A DNA stretch of 64,000 bases from Aphelenchoides besseyi. Its lineage: Eukaryota > Nematoda > Chromadorea > Rhabditida > Aphelenchoididae. The stretch lies in contig JAMPIQ010000003.1 in assembly GCA_024699855.1 (NCBI GenBank), positions 1,612,001 to 1,676,000 on the forward strand, read 5' to 3'. A model generated the notes under the pieces. It saw nothing but the letters and a program-made list of their open reading frames with translations, was not told where the DNA came from and made no database searches. Position numbers and translations under genes: made by a program. Position 1 is the stretch's first letter. Each line of letters opens with the position of its first letter. Of this stretch, positions 1 to 11,002 are shown one piece after another.

Positions 1-748
1 TTCATAGCGCAAGAGAGTATAATATCCAACGAGCATAACTTAATGAACGGATACAAATTAACTTCTTCGCCGGTTGCTTGTTTATGTAACAGTTCAATCA
101 TCGTCTGTATAATCGATTAGAAATGTTTGAAGGAGAACATACTCGAGTGTGTACATCCATTGGTTCAGCATATTCTTCTACACGTCCAAAATGAAAAGCC
201 GGAGTTACCATCTTGCGCATGTTCTGCCACTTCTGCCCGTTTCCCAACAACAAACCATTGCCAAGCCGGAAAATCTACGTTTATCCTGCTATCACTATCT
301 CTTACCATTGTTCAAAAAAGGCGTAATCGACTCCTTTGTTTATTTCCACGCTGCTCGATGTTATTGCCTAAATCAATTGTTATACTTATGTTGAAGCCAA
401 TGGCACTTACTTTTACAGCATCATTCTCTAAGGGCATCACTACAAATTTTGGTCCAACCCAAAAACACATCAACGGCTCGTCTTTTTCCAACGCTTTGTG
501 TGACTCTTTGATGAAGAACTCAAGAAAAGCTAAACATGAGATTATATATTGACATCGTTAGTTCTGAACTTACTCGGTCCATCGGTGGGGATTTTGTGGA
601 TACTACCGATCAAAGGCAGAGATTCTATACCGGCCATTTGTTTGCTTGCGCGGAGTTTGTATCGAAGATCATTGACGAACGAAACAAAAGATTTTAGATA
701 CTTGAACACAAAGACGAACAGAATTCCGAGTAGAATTTGCGTAATCAT
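1..748 (-). CDS. Cytochrome P450, CYP4-like, 3' part outside window
   Basis: This is the amino-terminal part of a microsomal haem monooxygenase. The start at 748 opens a membrane anchor (MITQILLGILFVFVF), followed by the hinge (SLPLIGSIHKIPTD), WVGPKFVV, the C-helix segment QNMRKMVTPAFHFGR and then TMIELLHKQATGEEVNLYP, all collinear with the two neighbouring P450s. Exons are joined by introns near 516-573, 365-415, 267-305 and 106-155. The intron at 267-305 has a normal donor but the only frame-keeping acceptor reads TTTTCCG, with CG where AG is expected. This is either a non-functional site, a sequence error or an odd splice. I-helix, ExxR and haem loop lie beyond the window edge, so integrity cannot be judged. 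Confidence 0.8.
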
Positions 749-1377
749 CTTTACCGTTCAATTCGATGGTACAGCAAAATGAGCGGCGAAAATGCTTTCG
801 GAAGCACAAACAATTTGATTTATAGTCGTGTACTCTTTCGAACACAATTAGCAACTAAAATTTGAAAGACAGGTCTTTGATTCCTACACGTTATCAGGAA
901 GACGCAACGTCGCCATTTCCCGTTGGAATCGCGGCATAACAAGCGAATTGAAAGAACACTTCAACCAGAAAGTTCGTTGTAGAAGAAAACGATTGTTCTA
1001 CAAAAAACGCCAGGAACACAACCCTTGGAGACCATTTCAAGTTCGTTAAAAAGAAAAAAGACCCATGGGCTAATCATTTACACCCTTTTTTACCCGTTAA
1101 AGATTAGTGGAACTACAAACTCGTAATGTTCGGCTCATAACTCGCACACAATCGAAAACGTTTCAACTAATCGACGAGTAAACGGAAGTTCCGCGTAATG
1201 TGGTTTGATCAGTTGGTACAAGAATAACAAACAAGTTCAAGTTTTTAATTTATTGATCTGAACAACGGAATAGTTTGCGTTGATTATGGAAAAACAATTG
1301 TTGAGACTCCAATGAAGTCTATGATTCAGAAGATGAGTAAAGCTTGAAATATACAAATGAGAACAAATAATCGAAGT
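749..1377. other. Intergenic, upstream of P450 1 and downstream of P450 2
   Basis: AT-rich sequence between two minus-strand P450 genes. I see no coding exon, repeat or RNA gene. It must hold the promoter of the first P450 and the 3' UTR of the second. Confidence 0.5.
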
Positions 1378-3220
1378 TCACAGATTGCGAGGACGTAAAT
1401 GCACCGGAATCCCGAGTACCGGAAACAAAACGATCTGTGAGACGGGAGTGTTGTCCTCCATCTTGTATTTGCTTGTAAGTTCGAAATTGTAAATCAAATG
1501 TGCAATGATGATCTTTGCTTCTCGCATAGCAACTAAAGAATGAGAGTGAGGTATTCAGGTTTGTTGCTTGTAGAGACTCACATTTCTGACCAATGCAATT
1601 ACGAGGACCAGCCGAGAAGGCAATAGCTGCGAACGGATAATCTTTGCCATCAGCAAAACGTTCGGGATCGTATTTCGTGTAGTCCTCAAAAACCTAAACA
1701 CGTTCGATTATCAACGCGGCAAAAAGTTTTAGTTTACATTTGGATTATGTCCGAGCAGATATGGTGAAATTGAAATCGATGTGTTTCCGGGAATCAGATA
1801 CTTGTCCATTTGCATGTCGTTTTTAACGTAACGTTGAATAAGCGGGATCGGTGCGAACAATCGCATCGCTTCTTTAATGCACATGTCCAGGTATTTCAAG
1901 TCCTTGATTCGTGTCGTGTGAATTTCGGCGTCTGAGTGACCGAAATGTTCAGTAATTTCCTGGTAGAGTTTCTTTTGGATATCCGAATTAGTAGCTAACG
2001 CCCACAGGGTCCACGAAACTAAACTCGATTGTTATAACGTCGAAAAAGACTTGTGTTTACCGGCGTGAGTTGTGGTGTCATGACCCGCAAAAGCAAATGT
2101 TTCAACTTCATCTCGCACCATATCGACTGTAATTTCGCCTTCTGATTGTAATTCCAACAGCAAATCCAAGAAGTTGAGACGTTTACGTTCCAAACGATCT
2201 GCCGCGTTCATTTTAAAGTCGTTGAAGACTTCGACACGTTCTTCAACAACCTAAAAACAACAGTAAATGTAACTTAAAAGTATGAATACACACCTTCGTA
2301 GTAAACGATTTCAAAACATTCAATTCGGTATCTGCTTCAGCTTTGTAGCCCAAGAGTTTCCACAAGAAATCGCCAAATAAGAAGAAATCTGCTCTGAATT
2401 GCCGAACAAAACCCAAATAGTTGAAACGTTCAACCGCATGAACGTATCTGTTCTCAGTATCTTGTTGAGCGTTGAGCCGAACACCCATAACAGTGTCGGC
2501 AATGATATCCAGTGAACACAACTTCAAAACAGGATATAAATCGACTTCTTGGCCTGCTGGTCGCTTATGTAATAGTTCAATCATCGTCTGCAAAGCTGAT
2601 GAAAAGTCTTCAAATAAAAACTTACTCGAACATGCTCATCCATAGCCTCAACGTAATTTTCAATACGTGAGAAATGGAACGATGGAGTAACTAGTTTTCT
2701 CATTTTATGCCAACGAGAATTACCATCAGCCAATAACAATCCCGAGCCAAGCCATTGCCTCCAATATTTGTAGTCTTCTCCCTTATCCAATTCGACGTTG
2801 CTCATTGTAATTGATTTAATCGACTCAGGAGCAATTGGCACAATAAGAAGCTTGGGTCCAACCCAAAGTTTCATAACAGTCTCACCCTTAGCCAAAGCTT
2901 TGTGAGCTTCGGAAACCAGAAATTTGAGCATTTCTAAACGTTCAATTAGACATAAACTTTTTTCAAAACTTACTTTTATTATCAGTTGGAATTTGATGCA
3001 TATTTCCTAATAGATACCAACTCGATGGGCCTGGAATGTTGCGAACCAAACGGCGTTTGTGTTGAAGATCAACGAAGAACGCGATGAAACGATGAAGATA
3101 TCGAAGAACAAAAACGGTCAGCAGACCCACAATAACACATTTCGTAAGTCCAACAACACCGGATGGAGCAAATGGAAGATAGTCCATTAGATTCCGATAT
3201 ATGACAACGACTTTAGACAT
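1378..3220 (-). CDS. Cytochrome P450, CYP4-like, apparently intact
   Basis: Complete P450 of the CYP4 type. It likely acts in the endoplasmic reticulum on fatty acids or xenobiotics; the substrate is not predictable. Landmarks in order: membrane anchor within the first 50 residues, hinge NIPGPSSWYLLGN, C-helix region WHKMRKLVTPSFHFSR, I-helix oxygen-binding motif AGHDTTTHA (about 2070-2100), the K-helix ExxR as EAMRLFAPIP (about 1850-1890), PERF (about 1660) and the haem-binding loop FSAGPRNCIGQK with the cysteine ligand (about 1590-1625). The model ends at the TGA whose complement starts at 1378. Roughly ten short introns. It is flanked by paralogues on the same strand, so the cluster arose by tandem duplication. 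Confidence 0.93.
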
Positions 3221-3270
3221 TTCAAGTTGAATGAATAGCTTAATTGAGTTAATTGGTTGGCTGCCGATTA

Positions 3271-3277
3271 TTATATA
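3271..3277 (-). promoter_or_regulatory. TATA-like box of P450 2
   Basis: The minus strand reads TATATAATAA about 50 bp before the ATG at 3220, a plausible TATA box for a gene with a short 5' UTR. Confidence 0.4.
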
Positions 3278-3792
3278 CGAACTTCTCTAAGGTCATAACT
3301 GATGACCTTTCCGTGAACAATGCTTATCGCAACCGGCAAACTTCAGGTTCACTCAATGTAATTAAGATGTTCCGCCCCTAGAAAGCTTATGACATCTTCA
3401 GCCTTTGAGTCGTTTAAACGGTCTAACGATTTCACAAGGTACTTATTGGCAGTAATAAATTTTTAGGAAGTATGATCACAAGTGTACTTTTACGACTAAA
3501 CGATCATTCGTTTTCCGAATTTGTTTTGCGGTTTATTGATAGCGCGATTGATAACAAGCGATGAAAAAGTGTAAACTTAACGGAAACGGTATTTTTTATT
3601 TGTCAGAACGTAGTGGGTGGTCTTCATATTTTTGAGTAGATTAGAAGGATGTACTATAGAAGCAGAATTATCAGGAAGTTTATTCGTTCATTTGGATCAT
3701 ACATATGTACAACTTTGATTTTCAATGATGTAAAGATCCACGTCACCGGCATAAAACAGTCAAATCGAATTGCACAAAGGTTGTAAGGAGAT
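3278..3792. other. Intergenic between P450 2 and P450 3
   Basis: No exon-like sequence seen. Contains the region upstream of P450 2 and the 3' end of P450 3. Confidence 0.5.
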
Positions 3793-6312
3793 TCACAAGC
3801 TGCGAGGTCTCAGTTTCACCGGTACTCCAATGCTTGGTTGAGTAATCGACTCCGGAATGGGCAAATTGTCTTCGAACTTGTAGTCCGATGACAACTCGAA
3901 ATTGAAGACCAAATGAGCGATCATTATACGGGCGTTTCGCTTAGCAAATGCCTGTCCAACACAGTTACGTGGACCTGTAAGTGAGCATCATTAAACCATT
4001 CAAAGCGTTCAACTAACCAGCAAGAAATGGAATGTAAGAATAAGCATCGAATTGTTTTCCTGAAGCAAAACGCTCGGGATCATAGCGAGTTGGATTTGGA
4101 AAGACCTGAAAGTTAATGTTCAAAGTTTCATGTCGTCATTTACTTTTGCATTGAAGATACCTACTTCCTAGTTATGTTGCGCTGTTCTTCTCTAATTATC
4201 ATTTGTCGAGAGAAACGATCAAACTCAATTAGACCACCCACAATGTTAGTGTTTGTTAGGTTCAGACACCGGAATTGCAAGGCGGAACAAAATTACGACC
4301 TGTTTTGATCAGAAGTCTATTCAATTACAAACAGTGTTTGTCAATCATGGGTACTTCAAAGTTCTCAATTGCGTTAGGTTCTCGGAAAAGTGCAATTGTT
4401 TTTCTCAACATTTGTTCAACACCTTGTAGACGGTGAAATAGAAAGTTTGATAAGGAAGCAATAACGGATGACTGATTATCGTCTCGTCATGATAAGAGTA
4501 ACGCGTAGTCAGACGGGTCATTAAAATGAAACCTCTTGGGTGGTCTACTCACAGTGAGCTAACCAAAGGGCTGTCAAAATTGGCGACACACTTCAAACGT
4601 GTCGAACGACAAATTTCGTTAGATTCAAGAACATTGATGAAAATCTACTTCCAAAATCGTGTTAAAGTGCATGCAAAAAATTTTAAACTAATCATTTTAC
4701 TGCAATAGTTTTGTATTCTGCTCACTCTGTTACGTGATCCTGCACTTTTAGCTCGTGAATTTACCTGTTCATTCATGTGCATGAGACAAGGTGGAATCAG
4801 AATGCACGTGCGACGTGGAATCAACTGATTGTCAATGACCAGATCGTTTTCCAAACATCGTTGAACGAACGGTACCGGTGGAAAGAGACGATTCGATTCT
4901 TTGAAACAACAATCCAAAAACGGTAGCTCTTGAATACGTTTCGTCCAAAACTCGGCATCAGAACAGCCGAATACGGTTCGTATTTCCTCGTACAGTCGTT
5001 GTTGAATATTCTTGTGAGTCGCCAAACACCATATAACCCATGATACTGAAATCAATTAACATTCTTCGACGACACAAACTCTCTGTACCGGCCTGTGTTG
5101 TTGTATCGTGCCATAAAATCGAATCATTAGCACGGTTTATGTATATTTAAACTTAACAGCGAAGATGAACGTATCGACTTCAGTGCAAAGCTCATCCATT
5201 GTCAAGTGGTTTTCGCTTTGATGTTCCAACATCATGTCCAAAAAGTTTTGGTTTCGTTTCTCTTCCATATTTCCGTTATTTAAATCGCTACCCAGCATTT
5301 CAATTCGTTTTTGTACAATCTAAAACCCAAAATTGTACCTTTATGTTTCTTTCGACGTTCACATTTCTAGTAAACGATCTCAAAGTTTCCAATGTTCTCA
5401 GGGTTTTTGCTTCGTAACCCAACAGTTTCCACAACAAGCCTCCGAACATCAGATAATGCGGATTCTGAAATTGAATCCAACCTAGATGCGTCCACACTTC
5501 AACGGCTTTCAAGTAAATCGTGTCTTCTTCAGTCTGTGAATTCATTTTGTAGCACATTGCGGTATCTGCAATGGTATCCAAAGCACAATGTTTGATTAAC
5601 GGGTACAAATCGATTTCCGAATTCGTTGGTTTTTTGTTCAGCAAATCGATCATAATCTAAATCCAAGAGGTTTATTGTAATGACGACGTTTTGTACTCGA
5701 GTGTGGTAGTCCATTGTTTGAGCATATTCTTCGATTTTGCCGAAATGGAACGTTGGAGTGACCATCTTCCTCATTTTCTTCCATTGATCTCCTTTCGCAA
5801 TCAAAGTACCTTTTCCCAGCCATCTGCTGAAGAACTCATACGACGGCCCTTTTGTTATTTCAGTTAAACTCCCGAGGATATCCTAAATCCAATCAGCTAC
5901 TTTGTTCTTGCTTCTAACACTTACCTTCGCACTATCTGAGTTCAAAATCCAAATGTCCATTTTCGGTCTTAAAAACGGAAGTTTACTTAAACCTCATTTG
6001 TTTACCCGATCCAAATCTTCATCATGCTTCCACCGGCATCCGTTACCTTCTTTGCCTCTTCCAAAAGATATTGAATTGTGTCTAAAACAACCAATTGAAA
6101 TGATATCAATTTGTAAGCCAACCGTAGCTGGAACGAGACATAAAATGATGAGCAGAACCAATCAACGGCAAAGCTGTTGGACCGCCAATGTTCTTCGTGT
6201 GTTTCAATTGGCGGTAGATAACGTACAAGACTTGACAAATCCAGTTCAAGTTGCGCAGAAAGTAAATCAGAATCAAAGCAACGACAATTTCCGACAGTTT
6301 CGGCAAATGCAT
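3793..6312 (-). CDS. Cytochrome P450, CYP4-like, with one long intron
   Basis: Third member of the P450 cluster. The start at 6312 opens a hydrophobic anchor (LSEIVVALILIYFL), then the hinge ALPLIGSAHHF, MRKMVTPTFHFGKIEE (about 5760), the I-helix WHDTTTQA (about 5100), ExxR as ESNRLFPPVPF (about 4880), RYDPERF (about 4080) and the haem loop PRNCVGQAF (about 3960-3980). The motifs are all in frame across short introns, so the gene looks functional. One intron, about 4112-4764 between HMNEQ and VFPNPTRYDPERF, is some 650 nt against 40-60 nt elsewhere; I see no gene inside it. The junction after SAHHFM is less certain. Confidence 0.9.
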
Positions 6313-6921
6313 TTCTTTTCTAAAAGTTTGATCGTGTTGTTAAAGTTCGAATAAGGACATGGAGTTTGAACGATTAAACGCGTAGACTCACAATGATTTC
6401 TTTCCAACAACCAGCTCTTGAACTTCAACTCCCGAAGAATCGACAGTGAATAACAAACATTGAGCTATTTTGCATTCAAAAGACAACTCGATGGTGTAAA
6501 CTGTAAGAAAAGAACCCCAAAACAAGAATCATAAACCGATTGTTTGTTGCTAACAAGTTCGAAGATAAAATGGCCGCAGATTTGCAGAAAATTTATAAGC
6601 CAAGACCACCAACAGTGTTTCAGTTGATAACACGTTCTGGACATTTAAGAACGTTCACACGCTGATCACCGTACTAACTATCGACTGTTTATGAGTGACA
6701 GCCATGCATACAATTAAGATCCAATATCTTGAAGTTATAAGCAATTCAACCTGAGAACAGAAGGTATAATCGATCACATTCGAACAATGAGTCTAAAGCC
6801 ATTGATTAAACAGAAATGAATATTGCAATTTTTGGTCTTATCATTTTAACCGGAAGATGTGCACTTTGACGACGTTTAAATCCCGGATTACTGGGTATGA
6901 TTATTGGCAAAAACAGAAACT
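6313..6921. other. Intergenic upstream of P450 3
   Basis: No coding exon recognised. The minus strand has a TTATAAAT-like motif near 6590, far from the start codon, so its role is uncertain. Confidence 0.4.
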
Positions 6922-7110
6922 TCATAAACTACACATGTTAAATTTCGAACAAAACCTTCTCACAAGTGTTATCGTTTGCGTAGACCTTTCCAACGTTCCA
7001 AATCCACGCGACTGTTCTTCAGATTGTTTACCCAAGTGCTTGAACAGCGCAGACAAATCGCCGAATAGAAAAATTTTAAAAGAAGTTGATTGAAAAAACG
7101 CAACTTTTTG
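6922..7110 (-). pseudogene. Probable P450 exon relic
   Basis: A minus-strand frame encodes FKIFLFGDLSALFKHLGKQSE followed by a region with LERSTQTI. It resembles the segment FFLFGDFLWKLLGYKAEAD...LKSFT of P450 2 (near 2330-2420) in spacing and key residues (LFGD, LG, L-x-S-T). No neighbouring P450 exons can be read around it, so it looks like a decayed remnant of a fourth cluster member. Based on one short eye alignment; it could be chance. Confidence 0.35.
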
Positions 7111-7200
7111 TACGTCGATTAACATCGTGGTTGTCGAATCGATTTGTTTACTTGTGTAGAAAACTTTGAGTCCAAACGGTAAGACTATCGAAAATTGCAA

Positions 7201-7739
7201 GGACTTTCTGACAAGTGAATTAATGTGAGCGAACGTGGTGTTTTCTCATTTTTGATTGCCTTTTCAACATTTCCTATTCGTCTACTATTCTGGTTTTTCA
7301 TTGGACAAATGAACAAAATCATTAAATAATTCGTCGTATTTTATGGTTCTTCGCAACATTGTTAACCGAAAAAGGTCATAGGCTGTGTCGTTTGTTACAC
7401 TCCATCGGCATTCCTCTCCAATGAACTCTCGTCGGCACGCTGAGATCATTAAGAGCAAACGGTAGTTGATGACGAGCTCATTCGCTGTAACAAGTGATCT
7501 TCGATTATCGACTTGAAAATTTTATTGCTGAAATGAAGGATGGTCACATCCACGTTTTTTTCAACCACAAGTCACAAACTTTATTTTCAAGTCAAATCAC
7601 ATCTCACAAAACAAACACCTCAGAGATTAAATAAACAACTAGGAGGAAAATACCCATACGATGACAACTTGATGAGCCCAAATAATCGTACGATGACTCA
7701 TGGAATCAACTGAAAATGATGATCAGAATCGAACAAGTC
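7201..7739. other. Intergenic, no gene seen
   Basis: AT-rich sequence with no convincing exon on either strand. The last part is presumably the 3' UTR of the secreted-protein gene that ends at 7740. Confidence 0.45.
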
Positions 7740-8666
7740 TCAGAGCTTGCCAATTGAGCTTTTGATCGTTGCAACACTTTCGGTCGACGAAGACAACTCG
7801 GCAACATTTGGCGGATGGTATTCTTTCAAGCTTCCACCTGCCGTCTAAAATCATAGGGTATCAAACATACTATCAGAAGCATACCACTATGCGAAGTGTA
7901 GCTCGATTAAACCCAATCTGCTGAAGACTGACAGTAGTCCAGAAATTTTTGTTATCCAAAATGTTGTACATCTTTCTTCTTCTGCACACTTGAAAAATAC
8001 GGTCGCTTTTTCCATTGTTATTGGAATCGAACTCAAACGGAAGTTGGCTAAAGATCATTATTGGCCAGCCGCTTGGCCTGAAAATCGGATGATTAAAAGT
8101 TGAAAAGACTTCGAAATTATAAATGTAAATAACATACAGTATTTTTGAGGGAATATCATCAATTTTGATTTTATCAGCATACGGAATACCTAAACTCAAA
8201 TGTTCGTATAGAACAAAGAAACCAACCGTAGAAAATTTCTGTAATTTCAACCGCAGAAGCAGACCTCAAGTTTATATTCGTCTTCTTGATAACGTCAAAT
8301 TGAAGAACACATTCTCCAACAGTGAGAGTAAAACTAAATTAAAGAGTTGATACGACCTTTCAGGTGGGTGCTTACTTTACGGAACTCCGGGTGTATGGGA
8401 TGTTCACCGTCAAATGAAAGACGTCGCTTCTGTTCCATTGAACGGCGATTTCTGCCGCTGGACAACGTCCAAAATTGCTGGAATTTGAATGTCAATTTGA
8501 GTGGAAATTGAACTTACTAGCTCGGCATTTCGCCCGCTGAAAACCAATGATGATAAGCGAGCGGATAGACACACGAGTTGACTTGAGAAGCCGACGGTGA
8601 AAACGCAGAGTGAACATTCAAAACGAACAAAAAAATGGCGCAGAAAAACGTTGAGATCCACAACAT
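7740..8666 (-). CDS. Secreted protein of unknown function
   Basis: Five exons join in frame through GT-AG introns. The start at 8666 gives a clear signal peptide (MLWISTFFCAIFLFVLNVHS). The mature part, about 200 residues, contains WFSAGEMPSY, SDVFHLTVNIPYTRSS, LYEHLSLGIPYADKIKIDD, GWPIMIFSQLPF, an EF-hand-like acidic stretch DSNNNGKSD and a Ser/Thr-rich tail ending IGKL. I do not recognise the family. One internal intron boundary (near 8245-8300) has alternatives. A longer uninterrupted reading frame on the same strand at 8410-8964 is out of frame with this model and contradicts its splice sites. Confidence 0.6.
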
Positions 8667-9220
8667 CACGAGCAAATTGCCGATTTTCGACTACCGAATA
8701 CAATGAATGATCAGATTCAAGAGCACCTTCAAGTCGAAGGCAAATTTGCATATTCTTTGAAGGCAATGTTGTTTTCCATGATGTAACGACATTGCAAAAA
8801 CTCTCGTGCAGCTTCTTGGAGGTGCAATGACAACAATGTTCGCGATCTCCAATCGATTTGTCATTGGAAACATTTTGAAATGAAGTCAAACAACAACGTT
8901 TTCTTTGTATTTGGCTAGTCATTGGAAACATACCACAAATAACTTGATTGTTTCGTAAAGTCAACTTTCATTTAATTCTCTCGACTAATTACTTTTCGCC
9001 AGACTCTCTTCCTAGCCACTTGTAAATGTGGGCGAACTGATAAAAACCACCTCGTAAATTTCTGTCGTTGAAAACTTGTCGATTTCCGTTCCGCTTTCTT
9101 GTACCGAGTTGTCTATTTTGTGAGATAGCCAGCCTCCTTCTATTTCGATTCGAATAATGAGTCTATAGCCAACTTTTCAAATCGATTTTGCTCAGATTAT
9201 TTCAACTGATCTCTTCAATC
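8667..9220. other. Divergent promoter region
   Basis: Lies between the minus-strand secreted-protein gene and the plus-strand acid phosphatase, so it holds both promoters. A short direct repeat (TCATTGGAAACAT) occurs at about 8864 and 8919. No other structure seen. Confidence 0.4.
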
Positions 9221-10665
9221 ATGTTCACAACGCAAATTTTATTCTTCTTGACTTTTGCTAACTCTGCTTTTTCAACTCCAACTTTACCGCTCACACTTCG
9301 GCATCTGCAAGCGATTTGGAGACATGGTGGTAGGTTTTGAGTTTAAGTTATGATCTTGATTACGAACTTGAAGATCGTGCACCAAAACGTCTTCCATATC
9401 CCAACGACATTTACGACGAGTCTTTTTGGCCATATGGTTGGGCTCAATTGACTCAACTGGGTGCCAATCAAATGACCGAACTTGGACGTTTCTTTAGTCA
9501 ACAGTACGGAGATTCGTTTATCAACAGAACTTATGATCGTCGTGGGATTTACATCAAATCTTCGGATTCAGAACGAGCACTTGTTTCTGCCCAATCGTTT
9601 CTTGACGGCTTCTTTTCAAATAATGAACTGAACTGGCGACCTATTCCTGTTCACGGTTCTCCTCAAACAAGACGAGATCCAGTAAGCATTACATATTTTT
9701 TCAACCTTCTGTTTTCAGTTGTTGAAACCGTCAGATTTCGATTGTCCGATTTACGAAGAAGAAGCGAAACGTCTGAACTCCGTACTTTTCAATTCACTCC
9801 AACGAAAGTATCGAGATCTGTTCGTTTTTCTTGGCAATGTTACAGGTTATGGACCAAATATTACGTTGAAACAAGTGAGTGGTTTGAACGACATCAATCG
9901 AGAAATCGCACATCAACTTCTTCAACCGGCTTGGGTTCAAACACGTTGGCCGCAATTCGGTGGAAACACAACTTTGGAGTTGGTTACTGAGCTCAAACGA
10001 ATCAGAAGAGTTAGCGACTTCGACAAACCAGAATTGTTTCGATTGAGAGGTGGATATCTTTTGGGTGATTGGTTGCGTCGTGCTTATCAATTCGTGAATG
10101 GACACTTAGAGGGAGCCGAGAAGATGAGATTGTATTCATCAGTAAATAGCCAAAAATCATATCGTTCTTCTAACGGTTTGTTTAGCACGATGGTACTCTT
10201 CAATCATTACTTCACGCAATGGGTATTGCCGATCAACAGCAAATTCCCTACGCCGCCTGTGTTATTATGGAGATCCTCGAAGATGCTAATCATGGACATT
10301 TTGTTAAGGTAATTTGTTGAGATTATTGTTCTTAAAAACAAAACATGTTTCCTTAGATGCTGTACACATATAACGGCGAAGTTCACGTGAAGAAACTTCG
10401 TGGTTGTGACGAATTCTGTCCACTTCCGACTTTTATTCGACTTCTCAACAGACACGCCATTTACAACAAGGATTTGCTGCACGAAGTAAGTCGCTTCAGA
10501 TATCCAACCAGACGATTGATTCAGGCCTGTGGTTTGGAGTATTGCACACGTGATTGTGTGAAACCCAAAAAGAAGACAAACAAAAAGCAGAATAAAAAGA
10601 AGTCGACTAAACGATTCGCATCAAAACTCGTCAATTCGATTGAACTTCCCGAAGACGATCTCTAG
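9221..10665 (+). CDS. Histidine acid phosphatase, secreted
   Basis: A branch-2 histidine phosphatase that hydrolyses phosphomonoesters through a phosphohistidine. The start at 9221 gives a signal peptide (FTTQILFFLTFANSAFS). The nucleophile motif RHGDRAP is created by splicing: the exon ends in RHG plus one base near 9330 and resumes at ATCGTGCACC near 9386. The second catalytic motif, YSSHDGTL, is likewise formed across the intron ending near 10187. Other family features include RGGYLLGDWL and cysteines near the end. The C-terminus is unusual: a lysine-rich tail (about KPKKKTNKKQNKKKSTK) follows the catalytic domain. Six or so short introns. AATAAA lies near 10704. Confidence 0.93.
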
Positions 10666-11002
10666 TGATTTCATTCACATGAACATTCCGATTAATTGTT
10701 TCAATAAAACTCTTTCTAGAGAAACTTTGATATTTGTGATCAGAACCATTGAACGTCCGGAAGTTAATTGACGATTCGATTGAGTTTGAGTTCATAGAAA
10801 AAGTAACTGTTTGATGATAAGATAAAGAGAGCGACTCACGCGAGTGAGCGCTGACTGAGAGGGTGAAAGATAAGAAAGCGATCAGCATCCGACTGCTTCC
10901 ACAAACTCATTTGTAGTAGGAAATTATTTCGAAGACGAATCCAATTACCGAACGTTTCTGATTTCAACTATAAACTCAAAATCAGGATTGATATCATCAA
11001 GT
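10666..11002. other. Intergenic with TATA-like site before the UGT
   Basis: Holds the 3' UTR of the phosphatase (AATAAA near 10704) and the short promoter of the UGT; TATAAA occurs at 10969-10974, about 30 bp before the ATG. Confidence 0.45.

Noticed and set aside
7740..8666. Resemblance of parts of the secreted protein to TMEM231
   Set aside because: The similar bits (a D-x-N-x-(D/N)-G-K-(T/S)-D loop and a strand pattern) come in the wrong order, and the protein has a signal peptide but no second membrane helix.
8410..8964. Long minus-strand open frame of 184 codons
   Set aside because: It lacks an ATG at its start, has no domain, and crosses a strong GT-AG intron used by the signal-peptide-containing gene in another frame.
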